Assembly (NCBI GenBank): GCA_013368445.1
Contig: JAACJO010000018.1
Location: 558,001 to 622,000, forward strand
DNA length: 64,000 bases
Origin: Leucocoprinus leucothites
Taxonomy: Eukaryota; Basidiomycota; Agaricomycetes; Agaricales; Agaricaceae
Direction of reading: 5' to 3'
This document shows, piece after piece, positions 21,682 through 31,690 of this stretch (position 1 is its first letter; every line of letters begins with the position of its first letter). Both the position numbers and the translations under genes were made by a program. The notes beneath the pieces were generated by a model that saw only the letters and a list, made by a program, of their open reading frames with translations, did not search any database and was not told the DNA's origin.

Positions 21682-23703
21682 TCACAATGTCTGTGATCCC
21701 GCCACATTACTCTGTCCATTAGCACCCAAACCATCACCACCAGCAGAATCAGAACCGAAAGGGAGTAATGCAATGACATACTGAGCACTGTTCACGGCTC
21801 CTTCTTTAACAGTCAACCACCGACCAAATTTATGCTCTTGCCCTGTTCCTGCTATTATAAACGTAAGTGGAGAAGACAAAAGAACGTGCGTCGACGAGGA
21901 TGAAGTGAGATAATGGAGTAACGAATGTGGGAGCCATGAGGAGCTCGATTCGGGTGTTGCGCCGGTAGCAGAAGCGGGGGGTAATGAGGCGGCGGCGGTG
22001 GTGGTGATGGTGGGGTTTGATGTTGATGCGGGAGTGGGTTGGGGGATGGAGGTGAAGAATGATTTTGGAGGGGAGACGAGTTGGAGAGTGTTGACGACAC
22101 CGGGTATGGATGCGTTTCCGAGAAGAGAAAACGATTTGAGTTTTGGATCAAGTTTCCATAGCCTGATTTGACCTTCCCATGAGCCTATAAACGCACGTCA
22201 AAGAAAAAGAGTGCGTTAGGGGGAGTGAAGAATGGATTTGAGGGTACGTACCAGAAGCGAAGAGATCGGAGTAGGGGAGGGCAGTGAGAGCTGTTATCCA
22301 ATGTGGTGTTTGGATCAAACCTTCGGTTGAGGAGTGGACCGAGTGGAGGCCGTGTGCGAGGGGTTGAGTGAAGACGGGTTTTTTCTTCGTGGCTGACCAG
22401 AGGGATATTGGGCTATGTGAGATGCGCGTATGAGAAGTGAGGTTAGTGAGGTGAGAGGAAGTGGGGGCATACCCACTATCACCACCAGTAACAAAAGTCG
22501 ACTCATCAATCATCGCAATACACTCTAAGCTCCCTTCCACATACCCCTCCCCTTTCTTCTCCTTCTTCTCTGGTTCGTCTTCCCCCTCAGCATCGACATC
22601 ATCAGCTCTCAGCCCACCCTCCAAAAGCTCTCGAACTCTACTCCTCCCACCACCACGAAAGACCAACTGGCTCTCTTCCACGATTTTCCAGTACCAAGCG
22701 GTTTTATCTCTCCCACCTACGCTAACGCAGTTTTCGCCGCTGAGAGAGGAGATGGAGAGGATCGAGTCTTGGTGACCGAAGAGGGTTTCGGTGTATCCGA
22801 GGATGGAGGGTGTGAGGTCGTATATTTTGATGGTGCGATCAAAGGAGGCGGTGAAGAGGGTGTGGGAGGCGTGGCGGAATGAGAGGGCCTGTGAGATGGG
22901 AGAGGGTGAGTTGAGGAGGAGGGGAAGAGGGGGAAGGGAGAAGGACGTACGGAGATAGTATCTTTGTGGTTCATGGGCCCTTGGAATATCTTGAGGAGGG
23001 AGAGAGTTTCGGCGTCCCAGATGATTAGACGGCAATCACGACCGCCTGAAGCGAGGTATCTTCCGTCTGAGCTTAGAGCGAGTGTGAGGATTTGGTCGGT
23101 GTGTCCTTGGACGTCTGTTGGGTCCTGGGCTTTTGCTTTACCCTTGCCTTTATCCTAAACCGAGGACGTAGATTCCAGAGGACGAGATTTATAGACAGTT
23201 GCGAGTTTTTTGCCGGTTGCGAGATCCCATTTGATGATGGATCCTTCTTTACTGGATATGTAGAGGTATTTTGTGGAAGAGGATGTGATGGCGGATGTTC
23301 CTGAGAACCTGTGTCCGCGTATTCGGAGTGTAGGTGGTGGTTGGAGGGTGGAGAAGAGTAGGAATCGGTGATGAACAGGTGGACTTTGCCAGATTGAGAA
23401 AGAACGTCTTATTTGAGCTGCGAAGAGATGATCTCCTCGTCAATTTCGGCAGTGTCAAATTCACCATATTTAACAGGGTCGAGATAGAGTTGAGTGAGGC
23501 GAAGACATTTTTCAGTAGGAGTTTCATCAATGTCTTCGTCATCGCTTGCGTTTGGATCAGGTTCCTCAGCACAAATCCATATCTTGTATACTGCTCCATT
23601 TCTTGTCGTCATTGTCGTCGCCCGAGTGTTCAGATGGTTCTTTGTCCAGTTAGGTTTTTGCTGCGTTTGCTAGGTTTCGGCTTCAATTTTGTGCCATTTT
23701 GAC
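21682..23703 (-). pseudogene. RRP9: RRP9-like U3 snoRNP WD40 protein, damaged N-terminus
   Basis: Homologue of Rrp9/U3-55K, a WD40 protein that binds the box C/D U3 snoRNP in the nucleolus for early pre-rRNA processing. Conceptual exons (minus strand): 23700-22951, 22888-22473, 22412-22252 and 22184-21682, with GT-AG introns of 62, 60 and 67 bp. Visible family hallmarks are ETPTEKCLRLTQLYLD, SGGRDCRLIIWD, TASFDRTIKIYD, VGGRDKTAWYWKIVEESQLV and the C-terminal GQEHKFGRWLTVKEGAVN. The last three exons are open. The first exon has a frameshift near 23580, a TAA at 23409-23411 (Gln position), a frameshift near 23370 and a TAG near 23155. Several substitutions are C-to-T types. RRP9 is essential in yeast, so an intact copy presumably exists elsewhere, or this is a decayed haplotype. 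Confidence 0.8.
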
Positions 23704-24019
23704 GTGACGGTGTTGGTTGCGAGCATGTGTGCTTTCTAGATTATGAAGCAGGAGAAAAGCTGCCTGACATGGTCCTCTCTCTCTCTTTACATGCTCAATT
23801 AGAATGAAAAATTCTGATCTGGTGGTTAGAGAGAGTCGATGGTCACGTGGTAAGGTCCCAAGGTCGAATGTGAGGGAGATTCCATTGTCCACGGAACCCC
23901 AAACAATGGATGCACAGAAATGGAAGGTACGTCATTGGCATGGCCTATCTGGGTCCGTAAGCCTCAAACGTAGGTCAGATGAAGCCACAAATATGAACAG
24001 CGATTTCAGGTGATATTGT
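23704..24019. other. Spacer with a tRNA-like stretch
   Basis: No coding gene seen. Near 23815-23870 there is an A-box-like TGGTTAGAGAG and, 34 bp further, a B-box-like GGTCGAATGTG lacking one T. This could be a decayed tRNA-derived SINE head or chance. Confidence 0.3.
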
Positions 24020-24415
24020 AACAGCGCACAGTGGTGAGCATGTCCCCGAAGACTTCCATGATCCATCTCGTCGGGTCCTAATGGCATTACTCCCCAACCT
24101 CGTACATCTATGCCTCAACAACCTCCTACGCCTCTTGCTTCTGCGACTGCAACACTTCCCAGCATTTTTGTACACACAGAATATTCCCCAACACTCATGA
24201 TTTTGGCTTTAAATACCCTCAACTCAACGGATCCTCCTCTATTGGATCTGGTAGTGAGCTTCACCGTCCCCTTGAGCTCGCCCAATGATCTCATGTGACG
24301 AATAGGCCTCGAGCGACTCCTCGAATATTCGATGCCCGGCGTATTCCATGACTCCGGTGTTTGCTATCCCCCACCAAAATGCCACCTTGGCACCCGAAGC
24401 GAATGAAAAATTGGA
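24020..24415 (+). pseudogene. Decayed second copy of the NACHT gene N-terminus
   Basis: Aligns with 27870-28350 of the NACHT gene, including the first intron and the beginning of exon 2. The phrases CGAATAGGCCTCGA, CATTCCA(C/T)GACTCCGG and AAATGCCACCTTGGCAC are shared. Similarity stops near 24415 before the P-loop. Frames are broken. It records a tandem duplication about 3.9 kb apart. Confidence 0.72.
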
Positions 24416-25899
24416 GGGGGAGTGGAGGCAGCGATCGATATTGATTGGGCTCTATGGTTCACTGTGATTGTCTTCATGCATTCTAGCTAAGGTATTCGAT
24501 ATAAGCATCTTCAATCAGTGCAAGAACTTACAAGAGCGTCCATAATTTGAAGCTTCCGCTCAGATTTTCCTCTCAGTTACCTCGACCGTTCCTACCATAC
24601 CGTATGAGGCTGAATGCAATCAGGAGCCCTATATTTCCTCCCATACTGATAGCACCGAGTCGACTGTCAACCTTTTCAAACAATGATTTGGACACGGCTG
24701 CATCTGTATCTCTACAACGAACACCTCTGGCCGTTGTCTCCCCGTGGAACATCAATGCCGAGCTTCTACCACTATGGACGCTCGAGCTGGTCTCCTGAGG
24801 AGGTGCTGCCGACACTCAGAATCGAAAGAAGGCCCCCGGCGTTGGTGTAATCAAAGGTGACGCGTTATGCTCCCAAGAGATTTTCTGTGCAAGATTCGGA
24901 TGATCGATGGGATCTCTTTCTGGTAGATACATTTCTGGGTTTAGTTTTTAACTGAAGAGTTCGATACATTGAATGAGCCTACCTAGGATGTGTTCATTTA
25001 GTTATCTGAGGTGACAACGGCGCAAATACACTCCAGCCAGTTTACATGAGCTAGTAGACAGCAGTCTTCGTATTCACTGACACCACTACGACGGGAAAGG
25101 CTCTATGCGGATAGAGTACAGAATGGGCCTTCGCGAGAAGTGCCTTTTCAAGCCAACAGCCAGGATTGTCAAAGTCGTCGTCACCGAGGGAGACAGCCCC
25201 AGCCGTTCTCCCTTCGAATACTTTTTCAATCGATTGACTTCGAGACGCAAATTCGGCGCAGGATACCACTGTAGAGATCGGACGTCGCGTGACGTCATAT
25301 CACCACCGTCACGCGTTCTCTCTCTACTACTGATTAAGTCCCCTCCCTCTTCGACAACTCCTCATCTACTAACCGATATCCCACTACCCTGGCAACAAAC
25401 CGATCGTCAAACATAGCCGGCAACTATATCAAGACGACCCTGCACAGTCCTCGCCCAGTAGCCGCCGCTTACCACCACTATCCCCCTCAGCTTTCCCCTT
25501 TCCTCTCTCAATTCCAGATGCCCCTTTCCCCTCTCCATTCTACACTTCCCTTTTACTACTCGCTACGTACATTTCGCACTCGGCATCTCCGCTTCAATGC
25601 AACCGAGTTAGGATCTGTCATCCAACTGACAGAAGTCCGAATATTTAATGTTTGCTTTATATTCCCTTTTCCATTCCTCCTCTCTTTCTCATTCTAAAAA
25701 TCTAATAAAATCATCACTCATGCTCCGGCTCAACCGCCATCGTTTCGTCTCATCGCTTAATGTAATAGTGTAGGTCTAAACGGCCACATGGACCCTTCTC
25801 TCCACCTACTTCTCCACCACTAATATTCCTTAGAATTCCCTTTCCCTTACAAAATCTCAACAAATTGTCTCGTAAACTGCTCCTTCCTGCTCTCTATAG
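24416..25899. other. Host-like intergenic region, no recognised gene
   Basis: GC is higher than in the transposon blocks. Short ORFs occur on both strands at 24547-24815 and 25051-25298 but resemble nothing I know and overlap each other antisense. 25420-25900 is C/T-rich, resembling fungal promoter or UTR sequence. Confidence 0.4.
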
Positions 25900-26240
25900 T
25901 CAGCTGCAGTATTGTAGATACTCATAGAACCGTAGCTTTAAATACTGCGATGTATTTCCGTTTTTCTTTAGTGAAATTGACCCCCATCTCTCTGACTCAG
26001 TTTAGCTCTAAGTTGGAGCTTCTTAAACGTCGTTCTCACTCAGACCGGCCGCCCTCATCATCGTTTCACTCCTCAGCAACATCTCATATTGTCGCACTAG
26101 CGCTGAGTTATCATTTCAATTAAAATCTCATTAAAAACAATCAATAATCAAACTATCTACTTGGGTCAGAACCAACGACAGACGGACGCTGTCGTACTCG
26201 CAAACACATCCGCACTCACCTATCCCACCTTCCCTTCACC
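25900..26240 (+). repeat. LTR/leader relic of gypsy family F (copy F1)
   Basis: About 330 bp homologous to 52400-52720 (shared phrases TTTAAATACTGCGATGTATTT, TCATTTCAATTAAAATCTCATTAAAAA-type block and CTACTTGGGTCAGAA). F1 keeps CpG where the second copy has TpG or CpA, so the second copy is the more decayed one. No gag follows here. Confidence 0.7.
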
Positions 26241-26504
26241 ACACTTGAGGAGATGAAGGTTGTTGTATTCCACTCGAGGGGCCGAGTGGCTATCTATATG
26301 CCTAAACCCCAGGTCGTCGTGTGCGGTTATACAGCGTAAGTATGCCCAACGGATATATTTCTGAAGGTCCGAAAAATGCATCTTAATGCTCCGATTGTTT
26401 TATAAGCATTGCGTACGTAGACTCGTCCATATGGCATAATCCACGCCTGTACCGTTCCACCCTCTCGCTTTCGCTGTAGGGACCCCTTTCATACTTCTTC
26501 ACAC

Positions 26505-27010
26505 ATGGCCTCTGAACAGGTACACGACAAAGCAAAAGCGAGCGTTATGGTCCCAGAGCACCACCTTTGCCAGTCATACCTTCGTCGAATGGCAGAGGCA
26601 CAAAGAGACCTTAGAGTACATGAGAAACGGGGCCGAATCGAAGATATGCACAGATTTTCACCTTTGGGCGACGTCCTCGCAGTAGCAGGCGGCAAAGGCA
26701 GCCAAGTCCGTCTCGTCGACCGATTGTCTGGTGTCAGACGAGCTATAGGATCGATCAGATGCTCTCCAGGTGGGGGAGTGTAGCTGGCGCGTCGTTGTTC
26801 GAGGGCTCAGCGTCCACGGGTGTGTTGAGGGACGTGGGTGTGGACACGAGAACATATCGTGTGGTGTTGAGACTGCTGCGGAGGCATAGTTGTGGGGCGT
26901 CGGTAGGCGGAAATGCGCGAGGCGATGGAAAGATGAGGGTACTGAGCGTGGTCGAAAGCAGAATTGAACCATCTAGATATGCAAGAATGGTTAGGAAGAG
27001 TGAGCCAATG
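26505..27010 (+). pseudogene. UTP18: UTP18-like WD40 fragment
   Basis: The frame from 26505 ends FSPLGDVLAVAGGKG...VRLVDRLSG, resembling the first WD repeat of Utp18, a U3 snoRNP/SSU-processome protein. About 200 bp later, in another frame after a TAG, LWGVGRRKCARRWKDEG matches the next diagnostic repeat, usually VWDVG.R.C..RW.DEG. The intervening and following frames are broken and the rest of the gene is missing. Assignment rests on two short motifs, so another WD40 protein is possible. Confidence 0.5.
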
Positions 27011-27854
27011 GCACGGCTACTGCATATTCGGCGATGAACTCACCTTCCTGCTACCTATTTACCCAGCGTGACACTCGTAGTCCCGGATGTAAGGACATAG
27101 ATGATCAAGGCCCGAACTTCAGCGCCAGCGTAGGCATTGGCCCAGGGCATAGTCTACGCATGTTATCCATCGAGTGATGGTCCACGGCCTACAGCATTCG
27201 CGGTGTCAGTCGGGGAGCGGTATGGGGTGGCGGCAACATACCTCTCAAGAAGCGTGACTCCCAACTCGGTATCACACCCTGTCTTTCATCCAAATCATGA
27301 AACCCCTCAACCTTCTACTGCAGCCTGAATGTCCGAAGCGCAAACGAATCGTCGGCGGTGTTCTCTCCACTTTGTTGAGCACAGGGCACGCACTGGGCAT
27401 CAGGATAAGAGGAGTGGAGATGAATATCGAAGTTGTGTGGGGTTGTGAGACGGGTACGTGGTGCATTTGTTCGACTATTCTCATGCGTGAGGTGGAAAGG
27501 TGATGGAGGGTTGAACCACGTGCCATCAGCATCAGGCTCGTTTATATACGGCATACGTCCTATCATCACCAAGCGCTCAACCTCAACACATCCTGCGTTG
27601 AGGTCATGGACAGAACCGCTGGGGATAAATAGCTGGCAGAAGCAAAGCACCTGGCATCGGCCCTTTCTCTCGCCCGAGGCCAGTGTAGAACGTTCCCAGT
27701 GCCGCCGATAATGGGCGTCTGTGGGTCAGGCGATGCACCGTGAACATATTTATGAGCCTCAGGATAGCGGTCTTCCCTTTCGTTCCCCTTCCTCTTGTTC
27801 TCCCCCTTTTGACCTCCTACTGCGAATATTGTCCCGTGTTCTCACCTACCCACA
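27011..27854. other. Spacer upstream of the NACHT gene
   Basis: No convincing gene, only overlapping short ORFs on both strands (27137-27711). 27770-27850 is C/T-rich (long runs of CTTCC and CCCC) immediately before the start codon, as is common for fungal promoters. Confidence 0.4.
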
Positions 27855-30222
27855 ATGCCCCGGGCCGTCAAACTCGCTCACGTCTCTGAAGACTTCCATC
27901 ATCCGTATCGTCGGGCTGCAGATCCAAACGGCACTGCACCTCAACAACATCCTGCGCCTCAACGACATCCCGCACCTCCTGCTTCTACGACTACCACCCC
28001 TGCTCTGCCTCATGTAGAGTTCCCTAATCCACCACCTACTCCCTCGTCTTCTCCTTTCCCAGCTCACGGTCCTCCTCCTGCTTCATCACCAGCCGTTTTA
28101 TTGCCTGCCCCTTTCTCACAGCCACAACATTTCCATGCATGTGAAATGTTCCGTAACACACAAGGCTTTATTATGAACAATCCTCAATTCAGCTACACCT
28201 CCTATGCAGGCTCTGGTGAGCTTCACGCTCACCTTGATCTGACCCACTGATCTCATGTAACGAATAGGCCTCGAACAACTCCTCAAGTACTCAATGCCGG
28301 CCGCATTCCACGACTCCGGCGCTCGCTACCCACCACCGAAATGCCACCTTGGCACTCGAAATGACTACATCGAGCTCATCACCAACTGGGCGCTGGGAAT
28401 GTCGGATCGCAAGGAACCCATCCTCTGGATGCACGGTCCCTTTGGCATTGGCAAGTCGGCCGTCGCACAGAGCTGCGCAGAGGCCCTGGAGCCCTTGAAC
28501 AAACTTGCTGCTACCCTCTTCTTCTCCCGTTCCAATTCAGATTGCGATGACCCTCAGCGTGTCTTTACATCCATTGCGTATCAAATTGCCACCATTTGCC
28601 CCTCATTTCATGAAGCCATTGACAGGTGTATGCTCAAAGACCCTGCTCTCGCAACAAAGTCGCTCTCAAAGCAGTTTGATGGCCTGCTCGTTCAACCCCT
28701 TGGCCAGGTTGACATCGCCGGGAGCGGTCTTAATGGGCGTGTTGTGATCATTGACGGACTGGATGAGTGCCGTGGAACAGAAGGACAGCGCGAGATCATC
28801 AAGACCATCGCAGCTTCCGTCGAAAAGTGTACAACGCCCTTCCGCTGGTTCATCACCAGCCGCCCTGAAGACTCTATCATCCGCACCATGAACTCCCCTG
28901 CCGTATCTCTCGTTCTCGTATCGAACTTCCTGTATCCCGTAAGATCGATCACGAGATCCTAGTCTACCTAACAGACGAGTTCAAGATGATCCGCGAGGAT
29001 CACAGCCTTCCCGAGTCGTGGCCATCGGAGGAGGCCCTTGCCCTGCTTGTTGAACGTGGTGCTGGGCTGTGGATCTATGTGTGGACCATGGTTCGTTTCA
29101 TCAAGGACCAAAACTCCCTTGGCCCCAAGGACCAGCTGCGTATTGTGCTCGAGTTTGCAAAGGAAGTCTCTGCCAAGGTTGGGTCTGACAACCCGTTGGT
29201 GGAGATGGACTTTTTCTACACTCTTATTATACATCAAATTCCACTAAAGGTCAGGCCAACCATCCAAAAAATCCTCCTCGCTCATTCTACATTGGTCAAT
29301 CGTCCATCTGTTATTGCCACTGCCCTCTGCCTTTCTGAAGACCAGTTCCGTCATGCCTGTGCTTCTATCCAGTCAGTCATGAAGCTCCAAGGCTCTGGCC
29401 CTGAATCCATGCGCATGAAATTCTACCACGTGTCATTCCTTGATTTCATAAATGATCCTCAGCGGTCCAAGGATCTGTGTATTTATGGTGCCTTCTTGAT
29501 TGGGTGTCGACAAGAGCTTTTAATGTGGCTACATAAAGTCTGTTCTTGCAGTACAGGTACCATGTTTCCTGAACCCTTCTAGTGTTTCTTGCTCTAACAA
29601 GTTACCATGTCATCCACAGATTCGAAGCACATTGTGTTTCCTTCAAGTACTATTCTCCTGGAAGGCACATTGGGTGCCAATTATTATGTCTATGTTTTGG
29701 TTTGGTTTTGGAAGCTTTGTGAAGCAAGCAAGTGTCAGTTCGATTCCCAGACTGCTTGGTCTCTTGCAGAGCTTCCATTTAGGAAAATGCTCAGGCTGCT
29801 ACCTAACCATGGTGTGCAGGCAATCACTGGTGATCGGGTAAGAGACAATGTAAGTTTCCAATACCATCTGTTTCCCTGGATTATCACCTATTATGTGACT
29901 GGTATTTACAGCTCACAGCTGAACTCTGTGACAAAATCATTCGAAAGGGCAAGTGTCCAATTTCAGGGTGCACAAGCACTAAGGATGTCTGGATTTTGGG
30001 CCATGGAGAGAATGAAACAGTCCTTATGTCATCATACTCTATATATTGCTTTGTATTGGACAACAATCAAGATGTAAGTTAAAATTTGCCTTGTCATTTT
30101 TTTTCTGTATTCTGACTACTTTACTTCAGCCACCTTATGGTCAGTGTGTGTGTGGAGCCTGGATACAAAAGAGAGTGCTTATCAGGAAATCTCTCTCTCA
30201 CAATAAGGAGGGATTTACCTAG
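27855..30222 (+). pseudogene. NACHT-type NTPase (fungal NLR-like) gene, one frameshift
   Basis: Five exons: 27855-28215, 28268-29556, 29620-29837, 29912-30073 and 30130-30222. All four introns (52-74 bp) are GT-AG and in register. N-terminus: about 120 residues of Pro/Ala-rich sequence. Exon 2 opens GLEQLLKYSMPAAFHDSG, then AKCH-type spacer (PPPKCHLGTR) and the NACHT domain: Walker A GPFGIGKSAVAQ, Walker B VVIIDGLDEC, and sensor-like RWFITSRPED. Such proteins act as fungal NLR-like immune or incompatibility switches. The C-terminus lacks WD40, ankyrin or TPR repeats and ends with a Cys-containing tail. A one-base frameshift near 28900-28925 separates the NACHT core from the rest. Without it the product would be about 700 residues. 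Frameshift or sequencing error cannot be told apart here. Confidence 0.8.
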
Positions 30223-30947
30223 AAAAGTATTGATAGTGTCAAAAGCCCAGATCAGTGAGATTTCTAGAATAAGCAGAGTATACTAAATTAAGTGAAATAC
30301 TATATTAATTGAGACTTACCTTATTGGTATTATTCTCAATTCATGTTCATAAGCTAGAATAAGGCTGGTGAGCCATAACATGAATTAGACAACAATCAGT
30401 CAGGATCAGTGATTTCACACAAATATTCAGTGGTAGTGGGTTATTGTTTTATGTTATTACATTACAGAATACAAAAGGATCCCAAAGAGTGTACAGTACT
30501 AGTAAAGCCAAAAAAAAAAAGCTATCAGGCCAAGAGACCAGATTTGAAGCTCTTTGAAAACCAACAATGGATTGTTTTGTGCTATGACAATGTGATCACT
30601 GGGGGGTTTTCCAACTGAGGCTCCTCTTCATCATCATCAGCAGTTGTGATATCTGATTTGGAGGTGGGAGGAGCACTTGCATAGGAAGACACATGGCTAG
30701 TATAATAAAGGAAGTTATCAATATAGATATATTAAATGTGATAGATAGGAGTAATGCCAAATGGATTACAACTAGAGTTCACAATGGAAAAGAGTGATTG
30801 AGATTATGGTCTACCAGAGACAATTACAAGGTATACACCTGGGGTTCATGACAGAAAAGAGTGAACTGCAGAGTGCAGAAAGTTATAGATATATAGCTAG
30901 AGGAAATATTATTTGTTTGTCAAGACCTTTCCCCAATTGTACCTGCT
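30223..30947. other. AT-rich spacer, nothing recognised
   Basis: One short ORF (30409-30618) without familiar features. An A-run occurs at about 30510. The segment ends at the gypsy A 3' LTR. Confidence 0.5.
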
Positions 30948-31241
30948 TGTAAAGCTGATATGCTTTACTGTAATTTATATATATGATCTTACATTCATGC
31001 CAGATAGTTCAATCCCAGTGTATAGGGTAAACTATGTGGACAAATGGTAAAAGATTAGTTGATCCTTTGATCAACTGATAACTAATTTATATACTATCAT
31101 ATTACATAACATGATGAGACTATAGACAATGTTGTACAAACAAGATCATTGGCATCAATTGCCAATGATGGGAGATCAAGTCTGTCTGATGATAGACTTA
31201 GTGATAGTTAAGTGAAGTATAAGGGTGTATACCCTTATACA
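30948..31241 (-). repeat. 3' LTR of gypsy A
   Basis: A 294-bp LTR, TGTATAAGGG...AGCTTTACA on the minus strand. It pairs with 43299-43589 (inverted). Its outer end is a near palindrome (GTATAAGGGT/ACCCTTATAC). Left flank CTGCT does not match the flank of the other LTR well. Confidence 0.88.
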
Positions 31242-31253
31242 CCCCCCATTGAG
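31242..31253 (-). other. Polypurine tract of gypsy A
   Basis: CTCAATGGGGGG on the minus strand directly before the 3' LTR, the expected plus-strand primer. Confidence 0.75.
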
Positions 31254-31298
31254 ACTGAATTCATGGTCTAAGACAATAAGGAATAAGTGATAGGTAAA

Positions 31299-31680
31299 GG
31301 CTGAGTGATAAAGATCACTCAGCCATCAAGGGTCAATATTTGTGGACTATTCATAGTATAGTCTGGCAGTGGTAGGTTAGTCCACAGACTTCATTGGTGT
31401 TCAGTCATTACACTGAACCATAATAAAAAAGAGTCATATTCTGAAACACGAGATACAGGAGATTGTCCAAAGGGCTAGAGGGGTTTTTATACCTTTTATT
31501 ATTTATATGAGCCAAGTAATAAACAATTACTTAGCAATTAATGACTCATAGTCTGTAGGTGGAGTTGAGTGATAAACAATCACTTGACTGCTTAGATCTA
31601 AATTGTAGTCGAATAATAAACAATTATTTGACAGTATGATAATTTCTATTTTGAGGTCAAGTAATTATATTACTTGACCT
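31299..31680 (-). other. Array of perfect hairpins in the gypsy A 3' untranslated region
   Basis: At least six stem-loops lie between the third ORF and the LTR: 31299-31324 (11-bp stem), 31399-31418 (7 bp), 31514-31532 (7 bp), 31568-31584 (6 bp, extendable with G-T pairs), 31608-31632 (10 bp with one G-T) and 31654-31680 (12 bp). Three share the loop AAACA with different but complementary stems (AAGTAAT/ATTACTT, AGTGAT/ATCACT, GAATAAT/ATTATTT). Confidence 0.75.
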
Positions 31681-31690
31681 GATTGGTCTT

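Noticed and set aside
23800..23880. Functional tRNA gene
   Set aside because: Box-like motifs exist, but no acceptor stem or cloverleaf could be paired and the B box lacks a base.
31299..31680. CRISPR array
   Set aside because: The repeated hairpins have no constant repeat and spacer arrangement, and the surrounding DNA is fungal retrotransposon.
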